Shown: one piece after another, positions 41,379-50,534 of the stretch
Layout: every line of letters starts with the position of its first letter
Position numbering within the stretch: the stretch's first letter is position 1
Assembly (NCBI RefSeq): GCF_020075545.1
Contig: NZ_JAIQZK010000007.1
Coordinates: 1 to 64,000 of the forward strand
Length of the DNA stretch: 64,000 bases
Source: Nocardioides sp. TRM66260-LWL
GTDB lineage: Bacteria > Actinomycetota > Actinomycetes > Propionibacteriales > Nocardioidaceae
Direction of reading: 5' to 3'
Position numbers and translations under genes: made by a program
The notes under the pieces: model-generated
The model's database searches: none
What the model was told of the DNA's origin: nothing
What the model saw: the letters and a program-made list of their open reading frames with translations, nothing else

Positions 41379-43208
41379 TCAGGCGTAGAAGGCGTCGATG
41401 CGCTCCTTGTTGCGCTGCTCGACGACGTTGCGCTTGACCTTCAGCGACGGGGTGAGCTCACCGGACTCGATCGAGAGGTCGTGGTCGAGGATCTCCCACT
41501 TCTTGATCGTCTCCCAGCGGTTGAGCTTGGAGTTGAGCTCCTCGACGTAGCGGCCGATCTCGGCGCGCAGCCGCTCGTCGCGGGTGATCGCGGCGTAGTC
41601 GCCCGTGACGCCGTTCTCCGCGGCCCAGGCGGTGGCGGCGTCGGGGTCGATGGTGATCAGCGCGACGCAGTAGTTGCGCTCGTTGCCGAAGACCATGAAC
41701 TGGCTGACCAGCGGGCAGATCGCCTTGAACTTCGCCTCGATCGCCGGCGGGGCGATGTACTTGCCGCCGGAGGTCTTGAAGAGGTCCTTGATGCGACCGG
41801 TGATGCGCAGGTGGCCGTCGGCGTCGAGGCTGCCCTTGTCGCCGGTGTGCAGCCAGCCGTCGGCGTCGAGCGCCTTGGCGGTCTCCTCGGGCAGGTTGTG
41901 GTAGCCGGCCATGACGTGGGGCCCGCGGATGAGCACCTCGTCGCCCTCGCCGATGCGGATCTCGGTGCCCGGCAGCGCGGGGCCGACGGTGCCGATCTTG
42001 TAGTCCTGCGGGTGGTTGACCGCGGCGCCGGCGGCGTTCTCGGTCATGCCGTAGCCCTCGAGGATGAGGATGCCCGCGGCGTGGAACCAGTTGGCGATGT
42101 CGGCGTTGAGGGCCGCGGAGCCGGAGATGAAGAACTTCACCCGGCCGCCGAACCGCTCGCGGACCTTCGCGAAGACCAGGCGGTCGAAGAGCGCGTGCTG
42201 GACGCGCAGCGGCAGCGGCACGGCCTTGCCGGCACGCCGGAGCTCGTCGACGGCGGTGCCGACCTTGAAGGCCTGCTCGAAGATCTTCTGCTTCGCGCCG
42301 CCCTCGCTCTCGGTCATCGTGATGATGCGGCCGTAGGCCTTCTCGAAGATGCGCGGCGCGGCGCCCATGAAGGTCGGGCGGACGACGGCCAGGTTGTCGA
42401 TGATCTTGTCGACACGGCCGTCGATCGCGGTGGCGAAGCCGCAGGCCAGCTGGGCCGAGAGCAGCACCTTGCCGAACGCGTGGGCCATCGGGAGCCACAG
42501 GAACTGCAGGTCGTCCTCGTGGAGGATGTCCTGCACCCGGATGGCCTCGCCCTCGTAGACCCAGGAGCGGTGCAGCAGCCGCACGCCCTTGGGACGTCCG
42601 GTGGTGCCGGAGGTGTAGATCAGGGTGGCCAGGGCGTCGGGGGCGATCGCCCGGGCGGTCTCCTCGACCTGCCCGGGGTGCTCGGCGAGCCAGGCGTCGC
42701 CCTCGGCGGCGAGCTGCTCGAGGCCGGTGACCCAGCCCTCCGGCGCGTCGGGGGCGTCGACCTTCTCGAAGGTGACGACCCGCAGCACCTCGGGGAGCTG
42801 CTCGCGGAACTCGACGAGCTTGGCGACCTGCTCGGCGTCCTCGGCGAACACGACCCGGCTGCCGGAGTCGGAGAGGATGTAGGCGACGTCGTCGGCGTTG
42901 GTGGAGGGGTAGACCGTGGTGGTGGCGCCGCCGGCGAGCATGATCGCCAGGTCGGCGAGGATCCACTCGTAGCGGGTGCCGGCGGCGATGCCGACGCGGT
43001 CCTCGGCCTCGAGGCCGAGCGAGCGCAGGCCGGCGGCCAGCCGCTCGACCTCGCGACCCGCCTGACGCCAGGTGATCGACTCCCAGGCCGTGCCGACCGG
43101 GAAGCGGAAGGCCTCCACGTCGGGGCTCGTCGCCACGCGGTCGAGGAACTGGACGGCCACGTTCCGAGGGAGGTGGTCCACGAAGCTGGTGTCTCGCACG
43201 ATCGCCAT
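41379..43208 (-). CDS. fadD: Long-chain fatty acyl-CoA synthetase
   Basis: A 609-residue AMP-forming ligase that activates fatty acids to acyl-CoA for beta-oxidation or lipid synthesis. The P-loop motif YTSGTTGRPKGV is at about residues 197-208. GYGMTENAAGAAVNHP, the LHTGDKGSLDADGHLRITGRIKDLFKTSGGKYIAP block, and the C-terminal LTPSLKVKRNVVEQR with the acyl-adenylate lysine are all intact. It belongs to the FadD15/long-chain branch of actinobacteria (with an N-terminal lid region and MRxxxxVD-like DTSFVDHLPRNVAVQFLDR). Chain-length preference is not readable. TAAGTT is 7 nt before the ATG, so it is probably leaderless. A strong hairpin ends it. Confidence 0.94.
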   Translation of the reverse strand: MAIVRDTSFVDHLPRNVAVQFLDRVATSPDVEAFRFPVGTAWESITWRQAGREVERLAAGLRSLGLEAEDRVGIAAGTRYEWILADLAIMLAGGATTTVYPSTNADDVAYILSDSGSRVVFAEDAEQVAKLVEFREQLPEVLRVVTFEKVDAPDAPEGWVTGLEQLAAEGDAWLAEHPGQVEETARAIAPDALATLIYTSGTTGRPKGVRLLHRSWVYEGEAIRVQDILHEDDLQFLWLPMAHAFGKVLLSAQLACGFATAIDGRVDKIIDNLAVVRPTFMGAAPRIFEKAYGRIITMTESEGGAKQKIFEQAFKVGTAVDELRRAGKAVPLPLRVQHALFDRLVFAKVRERFGGRVKFFISGSAALNADIANWFHAAGILILEGYGMTENAAGAAVNHPQDYKIGTVGPALPGTEIRIGEGDEVLIRGPHVMAGYHNLPEETAKALDADGWLHTGDKGSLDADGHLRITGRIKDLFKTSGGKYIAPPAIEAKFKAICPLVSQFMVFGNERNYCVALITIDPDAATAWAAENGVTGDYAAITRDERLRAEIGRYVEELNSKLNRWETIKKWEILDHDLSIESGELTPSLKVKRNVVEQRNKERIDAFYA

Positions 43209-43215
43209 GGCACGT

Positions 43216-43221
43216 AACTTA
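43216..43221 (-). promoter_or_regulatory. -10 element of a leaderless fadD promoter
   Basis: TAAGTT lies 7 nt before the ATG at 43208. Confidence 0.55.
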
Positions 43222-43255
43222 GGTCACGCGGCCTACCGGCCGGTCACGTGTCCGC

Positions 43256-43945
43256 TCAGCGGGTCGGGGCGTCCGGCAGGAGGACGTCCTCGCCGCCGCT
43301 GCGCAGGGCCTCCACGTAGGCCTCGGCCTTCCGTCGCGCCCCCGGCACGAGGTCGGGCACCTCCAGCAGCCGCGGGAGCAGCGTGCGGTCGGTGCTGAGG
43401 GCGCGGTAGAGCGTCGAGACCGTGACGCCGTGCCCCGGACGGTGGACGACCTCGAGGGGGTCGCCCGCGCACAGCTCGCCCTCCTCGACGACGCGCAGGT
43501 ACGGCCCCGGCCGACCCACGCGGGCGAACCGCCTGACCCACGCGCGGTCGTCGTAGCCACTGCGGCCCATCCAGCGCTTGAACTCGTTGCAGGGCGTCCG
43601 CACGGAGCGCACCTCGAGCAGCGCCGTGCCGATGCGCCAGCGCTCGCCGACCTCCGCCTCGTTGACGTCGATCCCCTCGGTGGTGAGGTTCTCGGCGAAC
43701 GTGCCCGGCGGCACGTCCCGGCCCAGCTCCTGCGCCCACCAGCGCAGGTCCTCGACCGCGAACGCGTAGACCGCCTGGTCGGGACCGCCGTGGTACTTGC
43801 GGTTCGACACCTCGTCGCCCTCGAGGCCGAGCGCGCCCACCGCGACCGGACCCTCGACGGCCGTCTTGTCGATCGACGTGCGACCGATCGTCGCCCAGTC
43901 GGCCTCGCGGGGCCGACCGACGTTGACGGAGAGCACGTGCGCCAT
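43256..43945 (-). CDS. MOSC domain-containing protein (YiiM-like)
   Basis: A 229-residue MOSC-fold protein. It begins VLSVNVGRPREADW, typical of the YiiM-like branch, with GDEVSNRKYHGGPDQAVYAF, the PPGTFAENLTTEGIDVNEAEVGERWRIG block, and the conserved Cys in VRTPCNEFKRWMGR. It ends in a three-helix tail. MOSC proteins bind a molybdenum cofactor or carry a sulfurylated Cys and detoxify N-hydroxylated bases; the YiiM type does this with a flavin reductase partner. The substrate is not determined by sequence. GGGAGGA before the ATG could act as a Shine-Dalgarno, or GAGGAT as a -10 six nt upstream. Confidence 0.9.
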   Translation of the reverse strand: MAHVLSVNVGRPREADWATIGRTSIDKTAVEGPVAVGALGLEGDEVSNRKYHGGPDQAVYAFAVEDLRWWAQELGRDVPPGTFAENLTTEGIDVNEAEVGERWRIGTALLEVRSVRTPCNEFKRWMGRSGYDDRAWVRRFARVGRPGPYLRVVEEGELCAGDPLEVVHRPGHGVTVSTLYRALSTDRTLLPRLLEVPDLVPGARRKAEAYVEALRSGGEDVLLPDAPTR

Positions 43946-43993
43946 GAGGCGATCCTCCCATGGGGCGAGGCGTGCGGCACGGCGTCGCCGCTT

Positions 43994-44068
43994 GTCAGGG
44001 AGAACTGGACGTTGTCAGGGGAAACTTCCCCTGACAACGTCCGGTTTCCCCGGATATCCGGGGAAACC
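43994..44068. repeat. 75-bp composite palindromic repeat, copy 1
   Basis: Identical over 75 bp to copy 2 at 44944-45018, in the same orientation. Hairpin 1 has 17-bp arms (44007-44023 and 44026-44042) with a 2-nt centre, starting GGACGTTGTC. Hairpin 2 is a 26-bp perfect palindrome (44043-44068), GGTTTCCCCGGATA and its mirror. A leading GTCAGGGAGAACT partly repeats the hairpin-1 centre. It is in the divergent gap between the MOSC gene and the membrane-protein gene. Confidence 0.95.
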
Positions 44069-44107
44069 GTCGGCCCCTGATCGCTTTCCAGATCGGCAAC
44101 CATCGCT

Positions 44108-44113
44108 TACGCT
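44108..44113 (+). promoter_or_regulatory. -10 element of a leaderless promoter for the two-gene cassette
   Basis: TACGCT lies 7 nt before the ATG at 44121 and 40 nt after repeat copy 1. Confidence 0.55.
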
Positions 44114-44120
44114 TTCCGAC

Positions 44121-44591
44121 ATGGAAACCTCTCGGACCGATCTCGAGCAGGCCCGACGCGAGATGCGCCGCGCCGAGCTCTCCCCGTTCGTCGACTACCC
44201 GCGCCTGGGCGCCTGGTACCCGTTCGCGTGGGCCGCATGGGCGGCGGCACTCGTCGGCGTGCTGCACGTGCACCTCGACTCCGCGCCGCTGCAGCTGCTG
44301 GTCGTCCTCTCGCCGACGCTGACGGCGCTGGCGTTCCTCTCCTGGTACGCCCGGCGCCACGGAGCGCTGCCGCGCGACCGCCGGCTGACCCCGCGTCCGC
44401 TGGCGCGACTCGCCCGGCTCCTCTGGGCGGGCCAGCTCGCCGTCCTCGTGGCCGCCTTCGCCGCCGACGTCGCCGTCGGTCCCGCGCTCTCCGCGCCCCT
44501 CGCCGCGCTCGGCGCCGGCCTGGTCGTCGCCTGGTACGAGCACCGCTACGCCGCGATCGCCGATCGGCTGCGCCGCGAGGTCGAGGCATGA
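44121..44591 (+). CDS. Small integral membrane protein of the repeat-flanked cassette
   Basis: A 156-residue protein. Residues 1-30 are a charged cytosolic segment (METSRTDLEQARREMRRAELSPFVDYPRLG). Four transmembrane helices follow at about 31-50, 55-74, 97-116 and 118-136 (for example WYPFAWAAWAAALVGVLHVH and LWAGQLAVLVAAFAADVAV). The end is a basic C-terminal helix (YEHRYAAIADRLRREVEA). No family name is apparent. It is translated with the winged-helix regulator through an ATGA overlap, a common arrangement for a regulator and the membrane protein it controls or senses through. The pair is bracketed by identical 75-bp repeats. Confidence 0.8.
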   Translation: METSRTDLEQARREMRRAELSPFVDYPRLGAWYPFAWAAWAAALVGVLHVHLDSAPLQLLVVLSPTLTALAFLSWYARRHGALPRDRRLTPRPLARLARLLWAGQLAVLVAAFAADVAVGPALSAPLAALGAGLVVAWYEHRYAAIADRLRREVEA

Positions 44592-44893
44592 TCGCGGATC
44601 TCGACCCCGTCATCCACGCGCCCAAGCGGCTGGCGGCGATGGCGCTCCTGGCCGTGTCGACCCAGGCCACCTTCCCCACGCTGCGCGAGCGCCTCGCGAT
44701 CAGCGACTCCGACCTGTCCAAGCAGATGAGCGCGCTCGAGGCCGCCGGGTACGTCGAGGTGCGCCGCAGCGGCCGCGGGCGCGGCTCGGTGACGTCCTTC
44801 CGGATCACCGACCCCGGACGCGCCGCCTACCGGCGTCACCGCGAGGCCCTCGAGGCCATCCTCGGCACCGCGGACGAGGCCGCGACGACCTGA
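44588..44893 (+). CDS. Winged helix DNA-binding protein (HTH_34 type)
   Basis: A 101-residue transcription regulator of the short MarR-like winged-helix family. It starts MIADLDPVIHAPKRLAAMALLAVSTQATFPTLRERLAISDSDLSKQMSALEAAGYVEV. Here the recognition helix is SDLSKQMSALEAAG and the wing is RRSGRGRGSVTSFRIT, followed by a helix AAYRRHREALEAILG that likely dimerises. There is no ligand-binding domain. It overlaps the membrane-protein gene by 4 nt (ATGA) and is expressed with it. It probably regulates this unit, and the repeats in the flanks are candidate but unproven targets. Its stop is 51 nt before repeat copy 2. Confidence 0.88.
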   Translation: MIADLDPVIHAPKRLAAMALLAVSTQATFPTLRERLAISDSDLSKQMSALEAAGYVEVRRSGRGRGSVTSFRITDPGRAAYRRHREALEAILGTADEAATT

Positions 44894-44943
44894 GCCGTGC
44901 GCGGTCGCGTCGGCTCGCCCCACGCGTCCCTTCCGCATCACTG

Positions 44944-45018
44944 GTCAGGGAGAACTGGACGTTGTCAGGGGAAACTTCCCCTGACAACGTCCGGTTTCCC
45001 CGGATATCCGGGGAAACC
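44944..45018. repeat. 75-bp composite palindromic repeat, copy 2
   Basis: Exact copy of 43994-44068 in the same direction, offset by 950 bp. It lies between the convergent ends of the winged-helix gene (44893) and the APH(6)-like gene (45034), where it can act as a bidirectional terminator. Confidence 0.95.
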
Positions 45019-45033
45019 TGCGAGGCGCCGACC

Positions 45034-45941
45034 TCAGTCCTGGACGGCCTTCGCGACCGCGACGCACGTCGTCAGCCAGGAGCCGGTCGACGCCGCCGGG
45101 GTGACGCCGCCGGCGTCCTCCTCCAGGCGCCACAGCGCGTTGACCATCATCCGCAGCACCACCCAGTCGCGGGCGCGCTCCTCGTCCAGGCCAGCCGCGT
45201 CGATGACGGCGTGGAAGCGACGCCGGACGCCGTCGCGGACGTCGCCGGCCAGCTCGTCGTAGCGATTCCAGAGCAGCGGGGCAGGCTCGAAGTGGGGGTC
45301 GCCGGAGAGCGGCTTCGGATCGATCGCGCGCCACTCGCCCGCGGCGTCGGCGAGCACGTTCTCGTAGTGCAGGTCGGCGTGCAGCAGGCGTCCGTCGGTG
45401 GCGGCGTCGGTGGCGAAGGACGCCGCGAGGTGCGCGGCCTGCTCGACCATCCGGCGCGGCAGCGGCGCCGAGCGCGGCAGGGCCGCGAGCCGCGCGGCCC
45501 AGCCCTCACAGAGCACCGACAGCAGGCGGAGCTGCGGCGGAGCCGGCCGGTGGAGCGCGCCGTAGAGCCCGCCCACGATCTCGCAGGCCGCGACGTCCCA
45601 CTCCTCGACGAGGTCTCGTGAGGTGAGCCGCTCGAGCAGGAGCGCACCGCGCCGCGGGTCGGCGCGCAGCAGCGTCGCCGCGCCACGTCCATGCCAGTGC
45701 TGCATCGCCAGCGACTCGTGCTCGGACTCCGCATCGAGGAACCCGACCTTCAGGACGGCGTCAACCCGGTCGCGCGTGCGCACCGGGAAGACGACCGCGG
45801 TGTTGCCGTGCCTCGGGTCCCCGTCGACGACGAGCTCCCACTCGGCGACGAGGTCGCGGAGCAGCGCCGGCAGGCGGTCGAGCCAGGACGCCCACGACGG
45901 CCCCCGGGCGCCGAGCGCCAGGAGCGACGCGGGCAGCCGCA

Positions 45942-45942
<1 letters not shown>
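45034..45942 (-). CDS. APH(6)-like aminoglycoside phosphotransferase family protein
   Basis: A 302-residue kinase-fold protein related to streptomycin 6-phosphotransferases and hydroxyurea phosphotransferase. The catalytic loop is LLHADLHYENVLAD, with the Asp base and Asn, and the metal site follows in AIDPKPLSGDPHFEPAPLLWNRYDEL, a signature of the APH(6) branch. The N-lobe has DAVLKVGF. It is not clear that the real substrate is an aminoglycoside; chromosomal members often have unknown roles. The GTG start shares one base with the lepA stop (TAGTG), so it is translated after lepA. Repeat copy 2 follows 16 nt beyond its stop. Confidence 0.87.
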
Positions 45943-47828
<1,886 letters not shown>

Positions 47829-47982
47829 GGAGGGTCTCGGGTCTCTCGCTCGGGTGGCGGCGGTGCGGGTGCGCGTCCGGGGACGCGGGCCCATCCTCCC
47901 ATCCCGACCGAGGCCGGGCGAACCCGGCGACGCGCCGTCGCAGATGGCGGGCGCCGCGCGCCCGACGCGGGACAGTACGACG

Positions 47983-48987
47983 GTGTCCGCGACCTCTCCC
48001 GCCCCCGTCCCGCCGCCGCTCGGCGCGCCCGGGAGCCTCGGTCGCACGGCCCGCCGGATCCAGTGGCACTTCCTGCCGCCGGGCGTGCGCGCACAGGTCG
48101 AGGGCCGCTGCGGCTCGCCGGTCGTCGACGCCGTCTCGTGCGACGCCGGGTTCACCCCGGGCATGGCGAGCGTCCTGACCTGCCTCGACGGGTCGCGGCA
48201 CTTCGTCAAGGCCGCCTCCGGACCCGCCCAGGGACCGTTCGCCGAGTCCTACCGCGCCGAGGCCCGCACCCTCCGCGCCCTCGCCGGCAGCGGCGTCCCA
48301 GCCCCCGCCCTGCGCTGGACGCTGGGCGTCGAGGGCCTCGACGACGCCGACGCCGAGGGCTGGGTGCTGCTCGGCCTCGAGCACGTGCCGCACCGGCTGC
48401 CCGGCGAGCCGTGGACGCTCCCCGACCTCGACCGCGCCCTCGACGCGCTCGCCACGGTGACGGCCGCGCGGGTCGTCCCCGCCGACCAGCCGACGCTGGC
48501 CGAGGAGTGCGCCGCCTGGCCCGCCCTCTGGCGCCGCTCCCCCGCCGTGGACCTGCCGCACGCCGGTCCCTGCGCCGAGCTGGCCGCGCACGCCCTCGAC
48601 GCCGCGGCCGGCGACCACCTCGTCCACCTCGACCTGCGCGGCGACAACGTCCTGCTGGCCGATGACGGGCGCACGCTGCTGTGCGACTGGACGTGGCCGG
48701 TGCGCGGGGCCGCCTGGGTCGACGCCGTGACGCTCCTCGCCGCCGCTCGCGACGACCTGCCGGCCGCGGCGCTCGAGGCCCGGCTCGCCGAGCACCCGCT
48801 CACCGCCGGCGTCGCGGCCGACGACGTCGACGCCCTGCTCGCCCTGCTGCTGGGCTGCCTGACGACGGCGGGCGCCGGCCCGGTGCCGACGACCTCGCCG
48901 TGGGTGCGGGCCGCCCAGCGCCGCCAGGCCGGGCAGCTGGCAGACTGGCTCCGGGTGCGCCGGGGCTGGTCGGTCGACTCGATTTGA
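47983..48987 (+). CDS. Aminoglycoside phosphotransferase-fold protein
   Basis: A 334-residue kinase-like (APH/choline kinase fold) protein. The N-lobe has FVKAASG with a possible ATP-binding Lys. The catalytic loop is [18 protein letters not shown], with D-x-R-x-D-N, and the metal-site Asp lies in [17 protein letters not shown] helical C-lobe completes the fold. Substrate unknown. The start is uncertain: GTG 47983 has GACAGT six nt upstream (weak -10); an in-frame ATG at 47944 would add 13 residues. It is divergent from lepA with 154 nt between the starts. It is unrelated in detail to the APH(6)-like protein on the other side of lepA. Confidence 0.8.
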   Translation: MSATSPAPVPPPLGAPGSLGRTARRIQWHFLPPGVRAQVEGRCGSPVVDAVSCDAGFTPGMASVLTCLDGSRHFVKAASGPAQGPFAESYRAEARTLRALAGSGVPAPALRWTLGVEGLDDADAEGWVLLGLEHVPHRLPGEPWTLPDLDRALDALATVTAARVVPADQPTLAEECAAWPALWRRSPAVDLPHAGPCAELAAHALDAAAGDHLVHLDLRGDNVLLADDGRTLLCDWTWPVRGAAWVDAVTLLAAARDDLPAAALEARLAEHPLTAGVAADDVDALLALLLGCLTTAGAGPVPTTSPWVRAAQRRQAGQLADWLRVRRGWSVDSI

Positions 48988-49013
48988 GGCGTCCGGAGTC
49001 GCGCTGTTAACCT
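48984..49013 (+). promoter_or_regulatory. rpsT promoter
   Basis: -35 TTGAGG (48984-48989), an 18-nt spacer and -10 TAACCT (49008-49013) give a 5' leader of about 130 nt. The -35 overlaps the stop codon of the preceding gene. Confidence 0.6.
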
Positions 49014-49148
49014 CATGCGTCGCGCGGACGCTGCCTGCGCAGACGTGGCTCGGCCCCTCGACCCCCGGTCGACGCGCTCGGCCGGAGCCGCACCCCAGCA
49101 GCGCAGCACGTCAGCAGACACCGCATCCGACGATCCGAAGGCATCTCA

Positions 49149-49409
49149 GTGGCGAACATCAAGTCCCAGATCAAGCGCAACAAGCAGAACGAGAAGCGTC
49201 ACGAGCGCAACAAGGCCGTCAAGACCGGCCTGAAGTCCGCCGTCCGCAAGTTCCGCGAGGCTGCCGAGGCCGGGGACAAGGACAACGCCGTCGTCTACGC
49301 GCGGGAGGCCTCGCGCAAGCTCGACAAGGCCGCGTCCAAGGGCGTCATCCACAAGAACCAGGCGGCCAACCGCAAGTCGGCCATCGCCAAGAAGGCCGCG
49401 TCGCTCTGA
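49149..49409 (+). CDS. rpsT: 30S ribosomal protein S20
   Basis: An 86-residue Lys/Arg-rich helical protein of the small subunit that binds 16S rRNA early in assembly. It begins [20 protein letters not shown] and ends [12 protein letters not shown], with [13 protein letters not shown] in the middle, all standard S20. The start is GTG, which is unusual for such a highly expressed gene. A leader of about 135 nt separates it from the promoter, and S20 leaders are often sites of autoregulation. A strong hairpin terminator follows. It is convergent with holA, the conserved rpsT-holA neighbourhood of actinobacteria. Confidence 0.97.
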   Translation: MANIKSQIKRNKQNEKRHERNKAVKTGLKSAVRKFREAAEAGDKDNAVVYAREASRKLDKAASKGVIHKNQAANRKSAIAKKAASL

Positions 49410-49429
49410 CCCCCTGAGCCACACGCTCC

Positions 49430-49462
49430 GAACGGCCCGCCGGCCTCGCCGGCGGGCCGTTC
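49430..49462. terminator. Bidirectional terminator between rpsT and holA
   Basis: 15-bp perfect arms (49430-49444, 49448-49462) with a CTC loop, beginning GAACGGCCCGCC. It lies between the convergent rpsT and holA stops and ends in TTCC on the rpsT side. Confidence 0.88.
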
Positions 49463-49468
49463 CGCGTC

Positions 49469-50470
49469 TCAGCGACGCTCGCGCAGGCCGGCGATGGACA
49501 GGACGAGCCGCTCGAGGGTGTAGGCGGGGTCGCTGGCCGCGCCCTTGATGTCGGCGTCGGCGCGCGCGACCGCGCGGACGGCGGCGGCCAGGCCCTCCGG
49601 GCTCCATCCCCGCAGCTGCTCGCGCAGCGAGCGCAGCTTCCAGGGCGGGACGCCGACGTCGCGGGCGAGATCGGCGTCGCGCTGACCGCGGGAGGCGCCG
49701 CTCAGCCGCGCCAGCCCCCGCGCGCTGCCGGCGAACGCCGACGTGACGAGCACCGCGGCCGTGCCGTTGTCGAGGGTCCAGCGCAGCTCCTCCAGGGCGC
49801 GCTGACGCTGCCCCGCGAAGGCGGCGTCGGCCACCGCGAACGACTTGGCCTCGGCGCGACCGCCGAAGTAGCGCTGCACCTTCTCCGCGGTGAGCGGCTC
49901 GCCCGGGAAGTCGTGGGCGAGCTGGTCGGCGGCCGCGGCGAGCGCACGGAGGTCCTGCCCGATCGCCTGCACGAGCTGGGCGGCGGCGTCGGGCTCCATG
50001 CGTCCGCCGTGCCGCCGCACCTCGGCGGCGACGAACGTCGGCAGCTCGCTCGGCTTGAGCTCCTCCGAGCGCCACTCGGCGACGGCCGGGAGCTTGCGCA
50101 GCCTGTTCAGCGTGCCCGAGCCCTTGGGCCCGCCGTTGTGCACGAGCACGAGGGCGACGTCCTCGACCGGCGCGGCGGCGTAGTCGAGCAGCCCCGCGAC
50201 CGACCCGTCGGGCAGCTGCTCGAGCGAGCGGACGACCACGCAGCGGGTGGTCGAGAACAGCGACGGCGCCGCGAGCTCGCCGAGCGTGGCCAGGCTGAGG
50301 TCGGCGGCGCCCGTGTCGGCCAGCTCGGCCTCCGCGTCGTAGGCGCGCACGACCGAGCGCACCGTCTGGACGGAGCGCTCGTTGAAGAGCTCCTCCTTGC
50401 CGGTGACGAGGACGACGTGACCGAGCAGGTCGCCGATCTGGGGGCCGGAGGTGCGCGCGGGTGCTGCCAT
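49469..50470 (-). CDS. holA: DNA polymerase III subunit delta
   Basis: A 333-residue clamp-loader subunit that opens the beta clamp. The N-terminal RecA-like part begins GHVVLVTGKEELFNERSV. Delta-family blocks follow: LALVLVHNGGPKGSGTLNRLRKL, then EVRRHGGRMEPDAAAQLVQAIGQDLRALAAAADQLAHDF and a C-terminal three-helix collar (KSFAVADAAFAGQRQRALEELRWTLDNGTAAVL). Delta lacks a working Walker A, as here. The ATG at 50470 gives the normal length; the frame continues upstream through comEC. It lies 64 nt after comEC on the same strand. Confidence 0.93.
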   Translation of the reverse strand: MAAPARTSGPQIGDLLGHVVLVTGKEELFNERSVQTVRSVVRAYDAEAELADTGAADLSLATLGELAAPSLFSTTRCVVVRSLEQLPDGSVAGLLDYAAAPVEDVALVLVHNGGPKGSGTLNRLRKLPAVAEWRSEELKPSELPTFVAAEVRRHGGRMEPDAAAQLVQAIGQDLRALAAAADQLAHDFPGEPLTAEKVQRYFGGRAEAKSFAVADAAFAGQRQRALEELRWTLDNGTAAVLVTSAFAGSARGLARLSGASRGQRDADLARDVGVPPWKLRSLREQLRGWSPEGLAAAVRAVARADADIKGAASDPAYTLERLVLSIAGLRERR

Positions 50471-50534
50471 GGTGCGAGCAGCCTGACACAGCCCGCCGAC
50501 AGCGCGGCACGGGGCGTCACGGGCGTCTGGGGGG

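Noticed and set aside
44121..44893. Toxin-antitoxin system in the repeat-flanked cassette
   Set aside because: The first gene is a four-TM protein with no toxin motif and the second is an ordinary winged-helix regulator; gene pairing alone does not support a toxin call.
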